Shown: positions 34,078 to 43,562, counted from the stretch's first letter. The stretch: 64,000 bases of DNA from VAYN01 sp963702075 (GCA_963702075.1 OY969703.1:372001-436000); one strand, 5' to 3'. A program made the numbers and translations. Notes: generated from the letters alone by a model not told the origin.

Positions 34078-36557
34078 GCGCGGACGCGCTCGCCTTTGGG
34101 GTCGAAGAGCGGCTCGCTTGCCACCTCGCCCGCGACCCAGCGGCCGAAGATCTCTACCTCGATCGCCGTTCCCGGCTCGCTTTGCCGTGGCGGCAGGTAG
34201 GCGTAGGCGATCGAGCGCCCGACGGTGTAGCCGTAGCCGCCGGTGGTGACCCGGCCGACGACCTCGCCGTCGGCCCGGACCGGCTCGTTGCCGAGCGCGA
34301 CCCGGTGCGGATCCTCCAGGGTCAGGCAGCACAGCCGCGCCCGCGGACCCCGCTCCTTCGCCGCCGCCACGGCGTTGCGGCCGACGAAGCCTCGGTCCTT
34401 GTCGAGCTTGACGCAGAAGCCGACGCCGCCCTCGTAGGGGGTCTCGTCAGGGGTGATGTCGGCGCCCCAGACCCGGTAGCCCTTCTCCAGTCGCAGGCTG
34501 TCGATCGCCCGGTAGCCGCCGGCGACGATCCCGTGCGGCTGCCCGGCCTCCCAGAGCACTCGCCACAGGCCGAGCCCGTACTCGGTGGGGCAGTAGATCT
34601 CCCAGCCGAGCTCGCCGACGTAGGTCACCCGCAGCATTCGCACCGGCACGTTGCCGATCGTCGTCTCGCGCAGCGACATGTACGGGAAGGCTTCGTTGCC
34701 AAGGTCCTGCGGGGTCAGCGGCTGCAACACCTCGCGCGCCAGCGGACCCCAGATCCCGAAGCAGGCCCATTGCGAGGTGACGTCTTGGATTCTCACTCCG
34801 CCGTCCTCGGGCAGGTGGCGGCGCATCCACTCGCGATCGTGGTTGCCGAAGGCGGTGCCGGTGACGATCGAGAAGCGCTCCTCGCCGAGCCGGGCGACGG
34901 TGAAGTCGCACTCGATGCCGCCACGCTGGTTCAGCATCTGCGTGTAGGTGATCTGGCCGATGCCGCGGGCGACGCGGTTGTCGCAGAGGCCTTCGAGAAA
35001 GGCGGCCGCGCCTGGCCCCTCGATCTCGAGCTTGGCGAAAGAGGTCTCGTCGAAGAGGGCGACGGCCTCGCGGGTGGCGCGGTGCTCGGCGCCGATAGCC
35101 GGCGACCAATGCTGCCCGGCCCAGCCGCGGGGTCGTAGTTGCTCGTCTCCGGCGGCGGCGTTGCGCTCGTACCAGTTGACCCGCTCCCATCCCGATTTCT
35201 CGCCGAAGGCCGCCTCGTGCTCGCGGTGCCAGAGGTTCGCCGGCGAGATCCGCAACGGCCGCCCCGCCCCTCGCTCGTGGTTGGGGTAGCGGATGTCGTA
35301 GTAGGTCTCGTAGGTCTCCTCGATCCGTGCGTGGGTGTAGGCGGGGGAGCGGTACTGGGCGCCGAAACGGCGGATGTCCATGTGCCAGAGGTCGAGGCTG
35401 GGCTCGCCGTCGGCGATCCACTCGGCGACGACTTTGCCAATCCCGCCGGCACCGGCGAGGCCATGGGCGCAGAAGCCGGCACAGACGAAGAAGCCGCCGA
35501 CCTCGGTCTCGCCGAGGCAGAACTCGTTGTCGGGCGTGAAGGCCTCCGGCCCGTTGATCAGCTTGGTGACGGTGATCTGGTCCATCGCCGGGACGCGGCG
35601 CTTCGAGTTCTCGGTGATCTCCTCGAAGCGGTCCCAGTCCTCTTCCAGGAGGCGGCCGTTGAAGTCGGGCGGGATCGCCTCGACCCGGCTCGGGCCGCCG
35701 GGCAGGAACGCCGGCTCGCTCTGGCGCTCGTAGCCACCCATCACCAGCCCGTCGCCGTCCTCGCGGTAGTAGACGAGCAGGTCGGGATCGCGCAGGGTGG
35801 GGAGGTGGCCACGTTGCTCGCCGCGCGCCTCGCGGACCGCGTCGAGCGGCTGGGTGACGAGGTACTGGTGGGACATCGGCAGCAGCGGCACCCGGAGGCC
35901 GGCCATGCGGGCGATCTCGGCCGCGAACATGCCGCCCGCGTCGACGACGACCTCTGCCTCGACGTCGCCCCGGTCGGTCCGCACCCCGCGGACGCGGCCG
36001 TCGCGGACCTCGATCGCGGTCACCCGCGTGTTGGTGAAGATGCGGCAGCCGCCCTGGCGGGCGCCGTCGGCGAGGGCGTAGGTCAGCTGCGCCGGGTCGA
36101 TGTAGCCGTCGGTCGGCAGCCAGGCGGCACCGAGCACGCCCTCGGTCGACATCAGCGGGAAGAGCTCCTTCGCCTCCTCGGCCGAGATCAGCTCCAGCGG
36201 CAGCCCGAAGGTCTTCGCCCAACCCGCCTGGCGACGCAGCTCCTCCATCCGCTCCTCGCTGGAGGCGAGGCGGATGCCGCCGCACTCGACCCAGCCGGGA
36301 TCGAACTCGGACTCGTCGGCGAGCCGGCGGTAGAGCTCGACCGAGTGCATCATCATCTTCGTCAGCGAGACCGAGCCGCGGAGTTGGCCAACCAGGCCGG
36401 CGCTGTGGAAGGTCGAGCCGCTGGTCAGCTGCGAGCGCTCCAGCAGGACGACGTCGTCCCAGCCGAGCTTCGCCAGGTGGTAGGCGAGGGAGGTGCCGCC
36501 GACGCCGCCGCCGACGATGACGCAGCGGGCGCGGTCGGGCAGCTCAGCTCGTGGCAC
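34074..36557 (-). CDS. FAD-dependent GcvT-domain dehydrogenase (dimethylglycine/sarcosine dehydrogenase-like)
   Basis: The 827-residue protein has an N-terminal FAD/NAD-binding domain (CVIVGGGVGGTSLAYHLAKLG; GSTFHSAGLVG where His may bind FAD covalently, as in DMGDH). A DAO/FAO middle (about 20-430) precedes the C-terminal GcvT-type folate-binding domain (about 470-810, with YVGELGWEIYCPTEYG, SLRLEKGYRVWGAD and TPYEGGVGF). Such enzymes remove N-methyl groups from dimethylglycine or sarcosine and transfer the C1 unit to tetrahydrofolate. It overlaps the phosphotransferase gene by 14 bp, so the two form a leftward operon. The exact substrate is open; a gamma-glutamyl amine is also conceivable in this context. 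Confidence 0.85.
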   Translation of the reverse strand: MPRAELPDRARCVIVGGGVGGTSLAYHLAKLGWDDVVLLERSQLTSGSTFHSAGLVGQLRGSVSLTKMMMHSVELYRRLADESEFDPGWVECGGIRLASSEERMEELRRQAGWAKTFGLPLELISAEEAKELFPLMSTEGVLGAAWLPTDGYIDPAQLTYALADGARQGGCRIFTNTRVTAIEVRDGRVRGVRTDRGDVEAEVVVDAGGMFAAEIARMAGLRVPLLPMSHQYLVTQPLDAVREARGEQRGHLPTLRDPDLLVYYREDGDGLVMGGYERQSEPAFLPGGPSRVEAIPPDFNGRLLEEDWDRFEEITENSKRRVPAMDQITVTKLINGPEAFTPDNEFCLGETEVGGFFVCAGFCAHGLAGAGGIGKVVAEWIADGEPSLDLWHMDIRRFGAQYRSPAYTHARIEETYETYYDIRYPNHERGAGRPLRISPANLWHREHEAAFGEKSGWERVNWYERNAAAGDEQLRPRGWAGQHWSPAIGAEHRATREAVALFDETSFAKLEIEGPGAAAFLEGLCDNRVARGIGQITYTQMLNQRGGIECDFTVARLGEERFSIVTGTAFGNHDREWMRRHLPEDGGVRIQDVTSQWACFGIWGPLAREVLQPLTPQDLGNEAFPYMSLRETTIGNVPVRMLRVTYVGELGWEIYCPTEYGLGLWRVLWEAGQPHGIVAGGYRAIDSLRLEKGYRVWGADITPDETPYEGGVGFCVKLDKDRGFVGRNAVAAAKERGPRARLCCLTLEDPHRVALGNEPVRADGEVVGRVTTGGYGYTVGRSIAYAYLPPRQSEPGTAIEVEIFGRWVAGEVASEPLFDPKGERVRA

Positions 36558-37461
36558 CTGTGGCCTCTTCGAGCAGCTGCTCCAGCCGTCCCTCGGCGTA
36601 GCGGTCCCGCATGCGGTCGAAGTGCTTCTCGCAGTAATCGACGAAGTCGAACTCGATGTCGGAGATCGTGCTCTGCACCGCCCCCCACATCGCCTCGCGG
36701 AAGTCGGACATGAAGCGCATCAGCTGCAGCGAGGCGAGCCGTCGCTCGCTCGCGGGCGCTTCGAAGTAGGCGACCAGCAGCGCCGCCTCGCCGGCCGCGT
36801 CGAGCTCGTTGTTGACGGCGAAGTTGCCGAGGTCGAAGTAGCGGTCGCCCATGCCGGCGTACTCCCAGTCGACGAGGCGGATGCCGCGCTGGGTGCGGAT
36901 GAAGTTGGCGGAGAGGAGGTCGTTGTGGCAGGGGACGGGTTCGTGCTCGGGGCCGACGAGGGCAGTTTCGATCCGCAGCGCTGCCGTTGCGGCCCACTCG
37001 TAGGAGGCGGGGACGGTGGCGCCGCGGTCGGCGATCCGGGCCGCGTAGTCCTCGACGATCCGGAAGCCGGAGAACTCGACCGGCAGCCGCTCCTCGCAGG
37101 CGTGCAGCGCCCGCAGCGCCGCCGCGACGTCGGCGATCGCCGCCGGCTCGCGCAGCTCGGCTGCCTCCATCGGCTCGCCGACGACGAACCGGGTCACCAG
37201 GCAAGGCGGGTCGTCGATCATCGCCACCACTTCCGGCGCGATCCCCACCCCGGCCGCCAGCTCGCCCGCCGCCCGCTCCGCCGCCCGGTCGATTCCCAGC
37301 AGCCCCGTGTCCTTTCCCGGCAGCCGCACGACCACGTCCTCGCCGGCGAAGCGGACCTTGTAGTTGCGGTTGGTGATCCCGCCCTCGAGGGGTACCGGGT
37401 CGCCTTCGGGTTCGCCAAGCCTGGCGGCGATCGATCCCAGGGTGTCGGCTAGAGAGGCCAT
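36544..37461 (-). CDS. Choline/ethanolamine-kinase-like aminoglycoside-phosphotransferase family protein
   Basis: The protein has the protein-kinase-like APH fold: GGITNRNYKVRF (P-loop-like), VVRLPGKDTG with the ATP-binding Lys, and VPCHNDLLSANFI (Brenner HxDxxxxN motif, near residue 190). VDWEYAGMGDRYFDLGNFAV is the choline-kinase-like DWE(Y/F)A motif. The ATG at 37461 gives 305 residues; an upstream TTG at 37506 would add 15. It likely phosphorylates choline, ethanolamine or a similar amino-alcohol. It lies in the operon with the FAD dehydrogenase and next to the divergent amine permease operon. Confidence 0.85.
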   Translation of the reverse strand: MASLADTLGSIAARLGEPEGDPVPLEGGITNRNYKVRFAGEDVVVRLPGKDTGLLGIDRAAERAAGELAAGVGIAPEVVAMIDDPPCLVTRFVVGEPMEAAELREPAAIADVAAALRALHACEERLPVEFSGFRIVEDYAARIADRGATVPASYEWAATAALRIETALVGPEHEPVPCHNDLLSANFIRTQRGIRLVDWEYAGMGDRYFDLGNFAVNNELDAAGEAALLVAYFEAPASERRLASLQLMRFMSDFREAMWGAVQSTISDIEFDFVDYCEKHFDRMRDRYAEGRLEQLLEEATGATS

Positions 37462-37525
37462 GCGGGCGGGTAGAAGATTCTGCACCTGCCCATTGACAGG
37501 GGTCAAGCACGGACTTAGGCTCGCC

Positions 37526-37542
37526 CCGACCCTTTAGGTCGG
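37526..37542. promoter_or_regulatory. Perfect inverted repeat in the divergent promoter region of the amine genes
   Basis: CCGACC (37526-37531) and GGTCGG (37537-37542) surround a 5-nt centre, between the leftward start at 37461 and the rightward start at 37599. This is a candidate operator for the nearby FadR-type regulator or a hairpin in the permease leader. No T-tract directly follows. Confidence 0.4.
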
Positions 37543-37598
37543 TTGCGCACACCTTTTATCTCACGAGAGCCCGGGAAGCTCAAGGAAGGGAGAGGTTG

Positions 37599-39188
37599 AT
37601 GGAGAGCAGCGTTTCATCGCCAAGCCGCGACGAACAGAGGCTTGCCGAACTCGGCTACAAACAGACCCTCAACCGGGCTTGGAGCGGGTTCTCCAACTTC
37701 GCGATCTCGTTCACGATCATCTCGATCCTCGCCGGCTGCTTCACCACCTATGGCCAGGCCTGGAACAACGGCGGCCCGATCGCGATCTCGATCGGCTGGC
37801 CGCTGATCTCGATCCCGATCCTGATCATCGGCTTCTGCATGTCGGAGCTGGTCTCCGCCTACCCGACCGCCGGCGGTATCTACTGGTGGTCCGGTCGCCT
37901 CGGCGGCCCGGTCTGGGCCTGGTTCACCGGCTGGTTCAACCTGATCGGCCTGGTCGCCGTCGTCGCCTCGGTCGACTACGCCTGCGCGACCTTCCTCAAC
38001 GTCGTCCTCGGCCTCTACGAAGTCAACGTCTTCGGGATCAACTTCGGCGACGAAGCCCACATCCTCGGCGAGGTCTTCCTCCTCTTTGCGCTGATCCTCC
38101 TCGTCCACACCGCGGTGAACGTGCGGCGAACGCACATGCTCTCGCTGGTCAACAGCGTCTCGGTCTGGTGGCACGTAATCGGCGTCGCCGCGATCGTCGT
38201 CGTCCTGATCGTCGTCCCCGACGGCCACCAGAGCTTCAGCTTCGTCTTCGGCCACCGGATCAACAACAGCGGCTTCAGCGGCAGCATGTATTGGTTCTAC
38301 GTCCTCCCGCTCGGATTCCTGCTGACCCAGTACACGATCACCGGCTTCGACGCCTCGGCGCACATCTCCGAGGAGACCCACGGGGCCTCGGAATCCGCGG
38401 CGAAGGGCGTCTGGAAGTCGATCTTCTACTCGGCGCTGATCGGCTGGATCGTGCTGCTGGCGATCACCTTCGCGGTCACCAACGTCGACGGCGCCAACGA
38501 AGCGCTCGGTTTCGCGCCGACCCTGCTGGTCGAAGCACTGGGCTCCGGCTGGGGCAAGTTCGTCCTCATCATCTCCGTCGTCGGCCAGCTCTTCTGCGGC
38601 GCCGCCTGCCTGACCAGCGCCTCGCGCATGTGTTACGCGTTCTCGCGCGACAACGGGTTCGGCAAGCGCGCCTCGGCGAAAATCTCGCGGGTCAACTCGG
38701 AGCGGGTGCCGATCTACGCGGTGCTGGCGATGGCGACCGCGGCGCTGCTGATCACCCTGCCGGCGCTGAAGGGGAACGGCGAAAACGTGCCCTTCGCCTT
38801 CTTCGCGGTGGTCTCGATCACCGTCATCGGTCTCTACATCGCCTATGTGATCCCGATCTTCCTGCGCTGGCGCAAAGGGGACGACTTCGAGCCCGGCCCC
38901 TGGAACAACGGCCGCAAGTACAGGTGGATGAACGCGTTCGCCACCTTCTGGGTCGGCCTGATCACGATCATCTTCTGCCTCCCGTTCACCCCGCTGGCGG
39001 TTCCCTGGAACGACGAATTCAGCTGGGAGGCGTTCAACTACGCGCCGCTGACGGTGGGTGTGGTGATCCTGCTGGCCTGGATCGGCTGGATGACGACCGC
39101 CCGCAAGCATTTCACCGGGCAGGTGCGGGAGATCGAAATCGAGGAAGCACTCGGGCCCGAACCCGAGGTCGGCCCGGCCCGGCCATGA
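37599..39188 (+). CDS. APC-superfamily amino acid/amine permease
   Basis: The ATG at 37599 has a strong ribosome binding site (GGAAGGGAGAGG) and gives 529 residues with about 12-13 transmembrane helices. Signature regions of the APC family are visible: an N-terminal FSNFAISFTIISILAGCFTT helix 1 with the broken-helix Gly, AYPTAGGIYWWSGRLGGPVW, and ITGFDASAHISEETHGAS in helix 6. It is closest in pattern to GABA/choline-like permeases (BAT1/AAE type). As first gene of the rightward operon it would import the substrate of the following gamma-glutamylation enzymes. Confidence 0.9.
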   Translation: MESSVSSPSRDEQRLAELGYKQTLNRAWSGFSNFAISFTIISILAGCFTTYGQAWNNGGPIAISIGWPLISIPILIIGFCMSELVSAYPTAGGIYWWSGRLGGPVWAWFTGWFNLIGLVAVVASVDYACATFLNVVLGLYEVNVFGINFGDEAHILGEVFLLFALILLVHTAVNVRRTHMLSLVNSVSVWWHVIGVAAIVVVLIVVPDGHQSFSFVFGHRINNSGFSGSMYWFYVLPLGFLLTQYTITGFDASAHISEETHGASESAAKGVWKSIFYSALIGWIVLLAITFAVTNVDGANEALGFAPTLLVEALGSGWGKFVLIISVVGQLFCGAACLTSASRMCYAFSRDNGFGKRASAKISRVNSERVPIYAVLAMATAALLITLPALKGNGENVPFAFFAVVSITVIGLYIAYVIPIFLRWRKGDDFEPGPWNNGRKYRWMNAFATFWVGLITIIFCLPFTPLAVPWNDEFSWEAFNYAPLTVGVVILLAWIGWMTTARKHFTGQVREIEIEEALGPEPEVGPARP

Positions 39189-39227
39189 GCGGTCCGCTCA
39201 TTACGACCGCGGCGTAACGTTCCCGGC

Positions 39228-40556
39228 ATGACCGTCGAGGAGCTGAAGCAGGCCGTCGCGGACGGCACGGTCGACACCGTGCTGCTCGCGATCGCCGACA
39301 TGGAGGGGCGGCTACAGGGCAAGCGGCTGACCGCCTCGCACTTCTTGGGTGACGTGCTCGAGCACGGGGCCGAGGGCTGCAACTACCTGCTCGCCGTCGA
39401 CGTCGAGATGGAAACGGTCGGCGGCTACGCGATGTCGTCCTGGGACACCGGCTATGGCGACTTCGAGATGGTCCCGGATCTGGAGACGCTACGGCTGGTC
39501 CCGTGGCTGCCGGCGACGGCGATGGTGATGGCCGACCTGCAGTGGCACGACGGCCGCGAAGTCGTCGCCTCGCCGCGGCAGATCCTGCGCCGCCAGCTGG
39601 CGCGGTTGGAAGAGCGGGGGATGAGCGCCAACGCCGCCACCGAGCTCGAGTTCATCGTCTTCCGCGACACCTACGAGGAGGCCTGGAAGAAGGGGTTCCA
39701 TGACCTCGAGCCGGCCAATCTCTACAACATCGACTACTCGCTGCTGGGGACGGCGCGGGTCGAGCCGCTGATCCGGCGCATCCGCAACGAGATGGCTGGG
39801 GCGGGGATGGAGGTGGAGAACTCGAAGGGCGAGTGCAACCTCGGCCAGCACGAGATCAACTTCCGCTACCGCGACGCGCTCGGCTGCGCCGACGACCATG
39901 CCATCTACAAGAACGGCGCCAAGGAGATCGCCTCGCAGGAGGAGCACTCGATCACCTTCATGGCCAAGTTCAACGAGCGCGAGGGCAACTCGTGCCACAT
40001 CCACTGCTCGCTGGCGGGCGGGGATGGCGCCAACGCCTTTGCCGCCGACAAGTCGCTGTTCGAGCGCTTCGTCGCCGGCCAGCTCGCCTGCATGGAAGAG
40101 CTGACCCTGCTCTACGCGCCGCACGTCAACTCCTACAAGCGCTTCGCCAAGGGGTCGTTTGCGCCGACGGCGATCGCCTGGGGTCGCGACAACCGCACCT
40201 GCTCGCTGCGGGTGGTCGGGGAGGGTGAGGGGCTGCGGGTGGAGAACCGGCTGCCGGGCGCCGACGTCAACCCCTACCTGGCGCTGAGCGCGGTGATCGC
40301 CGCCGGCCTGCACGGAATCGACGAGGAGCTGCCGCTGGAGCCGGTGTTCGAGGGCAATGCGTACGAGTCCGACAAGCCGCGGGTGCCTTCGAACATCTAC
40401 GCCGCCCGCGACGCCTTCGCCGCGAGCGAGGTGGCGGCCGAGGCTTTCGGGGCCGACGTCGTCGAGCACTACCTGAACCGGGCCGGCGTCGAGATCGAGG
40501 CGTTCGAGGCGGCCGTCACCGACTGGGAGCGCTACCGGGGCTTCGAGCGGCTCTGA
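39228..40556 (+). CDS. Glutamine synthetase-like gamma-glutamyl amine ligase (PuuA/GlnA3 type)
   Basis: The 442-residue protein has a GS beta-grasp N-terminal domain (DTVLLAIADMEGRLQGKRL) and a catalytic domain. Motifs are AATELEFIVFRD (metal-binding Glu), VENSKGECNLGQHEINFRY, CHIHCSLAGGDG (His/ATP region), PTAIAWGRDNRTCSLRV and RLPGADVNPYL. It lacks the NKP(x)AP tail and adenylylation Tyr of true GlnA. Such enzymes attach glutamate to an amine with ATP. It is followed by a PuuD-type hydrolase and an aldehyde dehydrogenase, as in the Puu pathway. True amine substrate unknown. Confidence 0.88.
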   Translation: MTVEELKQAVADGTVDTVLLAIADMEGRLQGKRLTASHFLGDVLEHGAEGCNYLLAVDVEMETVGGYAMSSWDTGYGDFEMVPDLETLRLVPWLPATAMVMADLQWHDGREVVASPRQILRRQLARLEERGMSANAATELEFIVFRDTYEEAWKKGFHDLEPANLYNIDYSLLGTARVEPLIRRIRNEMAGAGMEVENSKGECNLGQHEINFRYRDALGCADDHAIYKNGAKEIASQEEHSITFMAKFNEREGNSCHIHCSLAGGDGANAFAADKSLFERFVAGQLACMEELTLLYAPHVNSYKRFAKGSFAPTAIAWGRDNRTCSLRVVGEGEGLRVENRLPGADVNPYLALSAVIAAGLHGIDEELPLEPVFEGNAYESDKPRVPSNIYAARDAFAASEVAAEAFGADVVEHYLNRAGVEIEAFEAAVTDWERYRGFERL

Positions 40557-41335
40557 TGAACGGCGGCGGGGGCAGCGAGGCGCCGACGATCGGCATCTGC
40601 GCCGCCGTCGAGCGGGTGTCCTGGGGGGTGTGGGACAGCTACGAGGTGACGCTGGTGCCGCGCACCTACGTCCGCTGCGTGCAGAAGGCGGGCGGGATCG
40701 CGATCGTGCTGCCGCCCGACGAGGCCGTGGCGGCGGATCCCGACGTCCTGCTCGACCGGGTCGACGCGCTGATGCTGGCCGGTGGCGCCGACATCGACCC
40801 CGCGAGCTACGGCGCCGAGCCGCACCCGGAGACCCGGGGGACCTGGCCCGACCGCGACCGCTTCGAGCTGGCTCTGGCGCGGCGGGCGCTGCAGCGCGAA
40901 ATGCCGCTGCTGGGGATCTGCCGCGGCATGCAGCTGCTGAACGTGGCGCTCGGCGGGTCTCTCGTCCAACACCTGCCGGAGGCGACCGGGAGCGAGACGC
41001 ACCGGACCGTCGCCGGAACCTTCAGCAAGCACCACATCCGTCTCGACCCCGACTCCCTCGCCTGCACCGCGGCCGGCGTCGAGAACTTCGTCGTCTGGTC
41101 CCATCATCACCAGGGAGTCGAGCGGCTCGGCGAGGGCCTGAAGGTGACGGGATGGTCGGCCGAGGACGATCTGCCGGAGGCGATCGAGCTTCCCGGCAAC
41201 CGCTTCGCCCTCGGCGTCATCTGGCACCCCGAGGAGGACGAGAGCAGCAAGGTGATCGCCGCGCTGGTCGAGGCGGCACTTGTCGCAAAGCCCTCGCATA
41301 GCGAGGAGAAAGCGCCACAGGGGGAGCCCGCATGA
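40556..41335 (+). CDS. Class I glutamine amidotransferase-like gamma-glutamyl hydrolase (PuuD type)
   Basis: The start ATG shares one base with the previous stop (TGATG). The 259-residue protein has the peptidase C26 fold: LMLAGGADIDPASYG, LLGICRGMQLLNVALGG with nucleophile Cys122, and FALGVIWHPEEDE with catalytic His/Glu near the C-terminus. PuuD removes glutamate from gamma-glutamyl-GABA in putrescine breakdown. The order ligase, hydrolase, aldehyde dehydrogenase supports a gamma-glutamylated route for some amine. It overlaps the next gene by 4 bp. Confidence 0.88.
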   Translation: MNGGGGSEAPTIGICAAVERVSWGVWDSYEVTLVPRTYVRCVQKAGGIAIVLPPDEAVAADPDVLLDRVDALMLAGGADIDPASYGAEPHPETRGTWPDRDRFELALARRALQREMPLLGICRGMQLLNVALGGSLVQHLPEATGSETHRTVAGTFSKHHIRLDPDSLACTAAGVENFVVWSHHHQGVERLGEGLKVTGWSAEDDLPEAIELPGNRFALGVIWHPEEDESSKVIAALVEAALVAKPSHSEEKAPQGEPA

Positions 41336-42699
41336 GCGCGATCGAGGTGATCGAGCCGGCTACGGAGCAGGTGATGGCCGAGGTGCCGCGGGCCGGGGTG
41401 GAGGAGGTCGACGCGGCGGTGGCGCGGGCGAAGGCTGCCTTCCCAGCCTGGCGGGCGGTGGCGCCGGCCGACCGGGCGAAGCTGCTGCGTGATCTCGCCG
41501 ATGGGCTGGAGGCGCGGCACGAGGATCTGGCGCGGCTGGAGGCCCGCAACGCCGGCAAGCCGATCGGCGACGCCCGCGGCGAGATCGGGATGGTCATCGA
41601 GACCTTCCGCTTCTACGCCGGGGCGCCGGAGCGGCTGCTCGGCCAGACGATCCCGGTCGCGGGTGGGGTGGACATGACCTTCCGCGAGCCGCTCGGCGTC
41701 GTCGGCCTGATCGTCCCCTGGAACTTCCCGCTGACGATCGCCTCCTGGAAGGTGGCCCCGGCGCTCGCCGCCGGCAACTGCATCGTCTTGAAGCCGGCCG
41801 AGCTGACGCCGCTGACCGCGCTCGAGCTGGAGAAGATCGCCTTGGAGGCGGGGATCCCGGAGGGGGTGCTGAACGTGGTGGCGGGACCGGGCAGCGTCTG
41901 CGGCCGCCGGCTGGTCGAGCACCCCGACGTCGCCAAGATCGCCTTCACCGGCTCGACCGAGGTCGGCCGCGGGATCGCCGCCGGCGCCGCGCAGACGATC
42001 AAGCGGGTGACGCTCGAGCTCGGCGGCAAGTCGGCCAACGTCGTCTTCGCCGACGCGGACCTCGAGGCGGCCGCGGCCGCCGCGCCGATGGCGGTCTTCG
42101 GCAACGCCGGCCAGGACTGCTGCGCCCGTTCGCGGATCCTGGTCGAGGGCTCGGTGCTCGACGACTTCCTCGCGGCGATGGCACCGCACATCGAATCGCT
42201 GCGGGTCGGCGACCCGCTCTCAGAGGAGACCCAGATGGGTCCGCTGATCTCCGCCGGGCAGCGCGAAGCTGTCGCCTCCTACGTTCCCGACGACGCCCGG
42301 CTCGCGATCCGCGGCAGTGCTCCGATGGGCCCCGGCTACTGGTTCCCGCCCACCGTCCTCGCGCCGGTCGCCAACGACGACCGCGCCGCCGCGGAGGAGA
42401 TCTTCGGCCCGGTCGCCTGCGTCATCCCCTTCGCCGACGAGGAGGAGGCGGTGCGGCTTGCGAACGACACCATCTACGGCCTCTCCGGCTCGGTCTGGAC
42501 GGGAGACGGCGCCAAGGCGCTGCGAGTTGCGCGGGCGATCGAGACCGGGGTGATCTCGATTAACTCCAACACTTCGGTGCGGGTGTCGACTCCGTTCGGA
42601 GGGTTCAAGCAGTCTGGGGTCGGGAGGGAGCTCGGCCCGGACGCGCTTGACCACTACACCGAGGTGAAGAACGTCTACTACGCGACCGAGGAGAGCTGA
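41332..42699 (+). CDS. Aldehyde dehydrogenase (gamma-aminobutyraldehyde/betaine-aldehyde type)
   Basis: The 455-residue NAD(P)-dependent enzyme has GLIVPWNFPL (NAD site), KPAELTPLTA, TGSTEVGR, catalytic Glu229 in LELGGK and nucleophile Cys263 in GNAGQDCCARS. EEIFGPV and FGGFKQSGVGRE follow at the end. The protein is about 20-30 residues shorter than typical members, and a shorter ending near ARLAIRGS (~320) suggests a small internal deletion in a surface loop. In this operon it would oxidise the amino-aldehyde (possibly gamma-glutamylated) to the acid, upstream of PuuD action. Confidence 0.88.
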   Translation: MSAIEVIEPATEQVMAEVPRAGVEEVDAAVARAKAAFPAWRAVAPADRAKLLRDLADGLEARHEDLARLEARNAGKPIGDARGEIGMVIETFRFYAGAPERLLGQTIPVAGGVDMTFREPLGVVGLIVPWNFPLTIASWKVAPALAAGNCIVLKPAELTPLTALELEKIALEAGIPEGVLNVVAGPGSVCGRRLVEHPDVAKIAFTGSTEVGRGIAAGAAQTIKRVTLELGGKSANVVFADADLEAAAAAAPMAVFGNAGQDCCARSRILVEGSVLDDFLAAMAPHIESLRVGDPLSEETQMGPLISAGQREAVASYVPDDARLAIRGSAPMGPGYWFPPTVLAPVANDDRAAAEEIFGPVACVIPFADEEEAVRLANDTIYGLSGSVWTGDGAKALRVARAIETGVISINSNTSVRVSTPFGGFKQSGVGRELGPDALDHYTEVKNVYYATEES

Positions 42700-42702
42700 G
42701 CC

Positions 42703-43461
42703 ATGGCAGGAAGGCTGGAGGGGAAGGTCTGCGTCATCACCGGGACCGCGAGCGGGATCGGCGCCGAGTCGGCGCGGCTGTTCGCGGCGGAGGGGGCGAA
42801 GGTGGTCGGGGTCGACCTCGACGCCCAACAGGCGGTGGGCGCGTTGACGATCGCCGCCGACGTCTCCGACGAGGAGCAGGTGCGCGCGGCGTTGGCCGAG
42901 GCGCGCGAGCAGTTCGGCCGCATCGACGTGCTGATGAACAACGCCGGCATCAACCCGACCGACGACGGCTCGGTCCTGGAGACGAGCCTCGAGTCCTGGC
43001 AGCGTGTCCAGGACGTCAACCTGCGCAGCGTCTTCCTCTGCTGCAAGCACGGCATCCCGCACCTGCTGGAGGCGGGCGGCGGCTCGGTGGTCAACGTCGC
43101 CTCCTTCGTCGCCGTGATGGGCGCCGCCGTCTCGCAGGGCTCCTACACCGCCTCCAAGGGCGCCGTCCTCTCGCTCTCCCGCGAGCTCGGCGTCGAGTTC
43201 GCCGACCGCGGCGTCCGCGTCAACGCCCTCTGCCCCGGCCCGGTCAACACCCCCCTCCTCAAGGAGCTCTTTGCCAAGGACCCCGACCGCGCCGCCAAGC
43301 GCCTCGTTCACATCCCGATGGGCCGCTTCGGCGAGCCCGAGGAGATCGCCAAAGCCGCCCTCTTCCTCGCCAGCGACGACTCCACCTTCGTTACTGCCAG
43401 CAGCTTTTTGGTCGACGGCGGGCTCTCCGCCGCCTACCTGACGCCGATCCAGGCGAGCTGA
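42703..43461 (+). CDS. Short-chain dehydrogenase/reductase at the end of the amine operon
   Basis: The 252-residue SDR has TGTASGIG (cofactor), VGVDLD (Asp after beta-2, NAD preference), NNAGINP, NVASFVAVMG and the catalytic YTASK. It ends SFLVDGGLSAAYLTPIQAS. The first ATG, at 42703, is 3 bp after the aldehyde dehydrogenase stop, so it is in the same operon. A decayed second copy of its 3' end lies at 45186-45370, a result of the segmental duplication downstream. Confidence 0.88.
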   Translation: MAGRLEGKVCVITGTASGIGAESARLFAAEGAKVVGVDLDAQQAVGALTIAADVSDEEQVRAALAEAREQFGRIDVLMNNAGINPTDDGSVLETSLESWQRVQDVNLRSVFLCCKHGIPHLLEAGGGSVVNVASFVAVMGAAVSQGSYTASKGAVLSLSRELGVEFADRGVRVNALCPGPVNTPLLKELFAKDPDRAAKRLVHIPMGRFGEPEEIAKAALFLASDDSTFVTASSFLVDGGLSAAYLTPIQAS

Positions 43462-43480
43462 CGTCAATGATCACAAGCCC

Positions 43481-43509
43481 TTGACTAAAGAGCCGGGAGA
43501 GGCCAAACT
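43481..43509 (+). promoter_or_regulatory. Promoter of secreted gene 1 of the four-copy array
   Basis: TTGACT (43481-43486), 17 bp, CAAACT (43504-43509). The same TTGACT-N17-cAAnCT layout precedes all four paralogs (44233, 45391, 46112). A GGGGAGGAG ribosome binding site precedes the ATG at 43563. Confidence 0.65.
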
Positions 43510-43562
43510 CCTCCCGTACCGAAACTAACGAGCCTTGTGCTCGGAACTGGGGAGGAGAAATC

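Noticed and set aside
32515..34332. A 605-codon minus-strand open frame across the beta-helix, GntR and dehydrogenase genes
   Set aside because: The composition is low-complexity Arg/Pro/Leu and it opposes clear genes on the plus strand.
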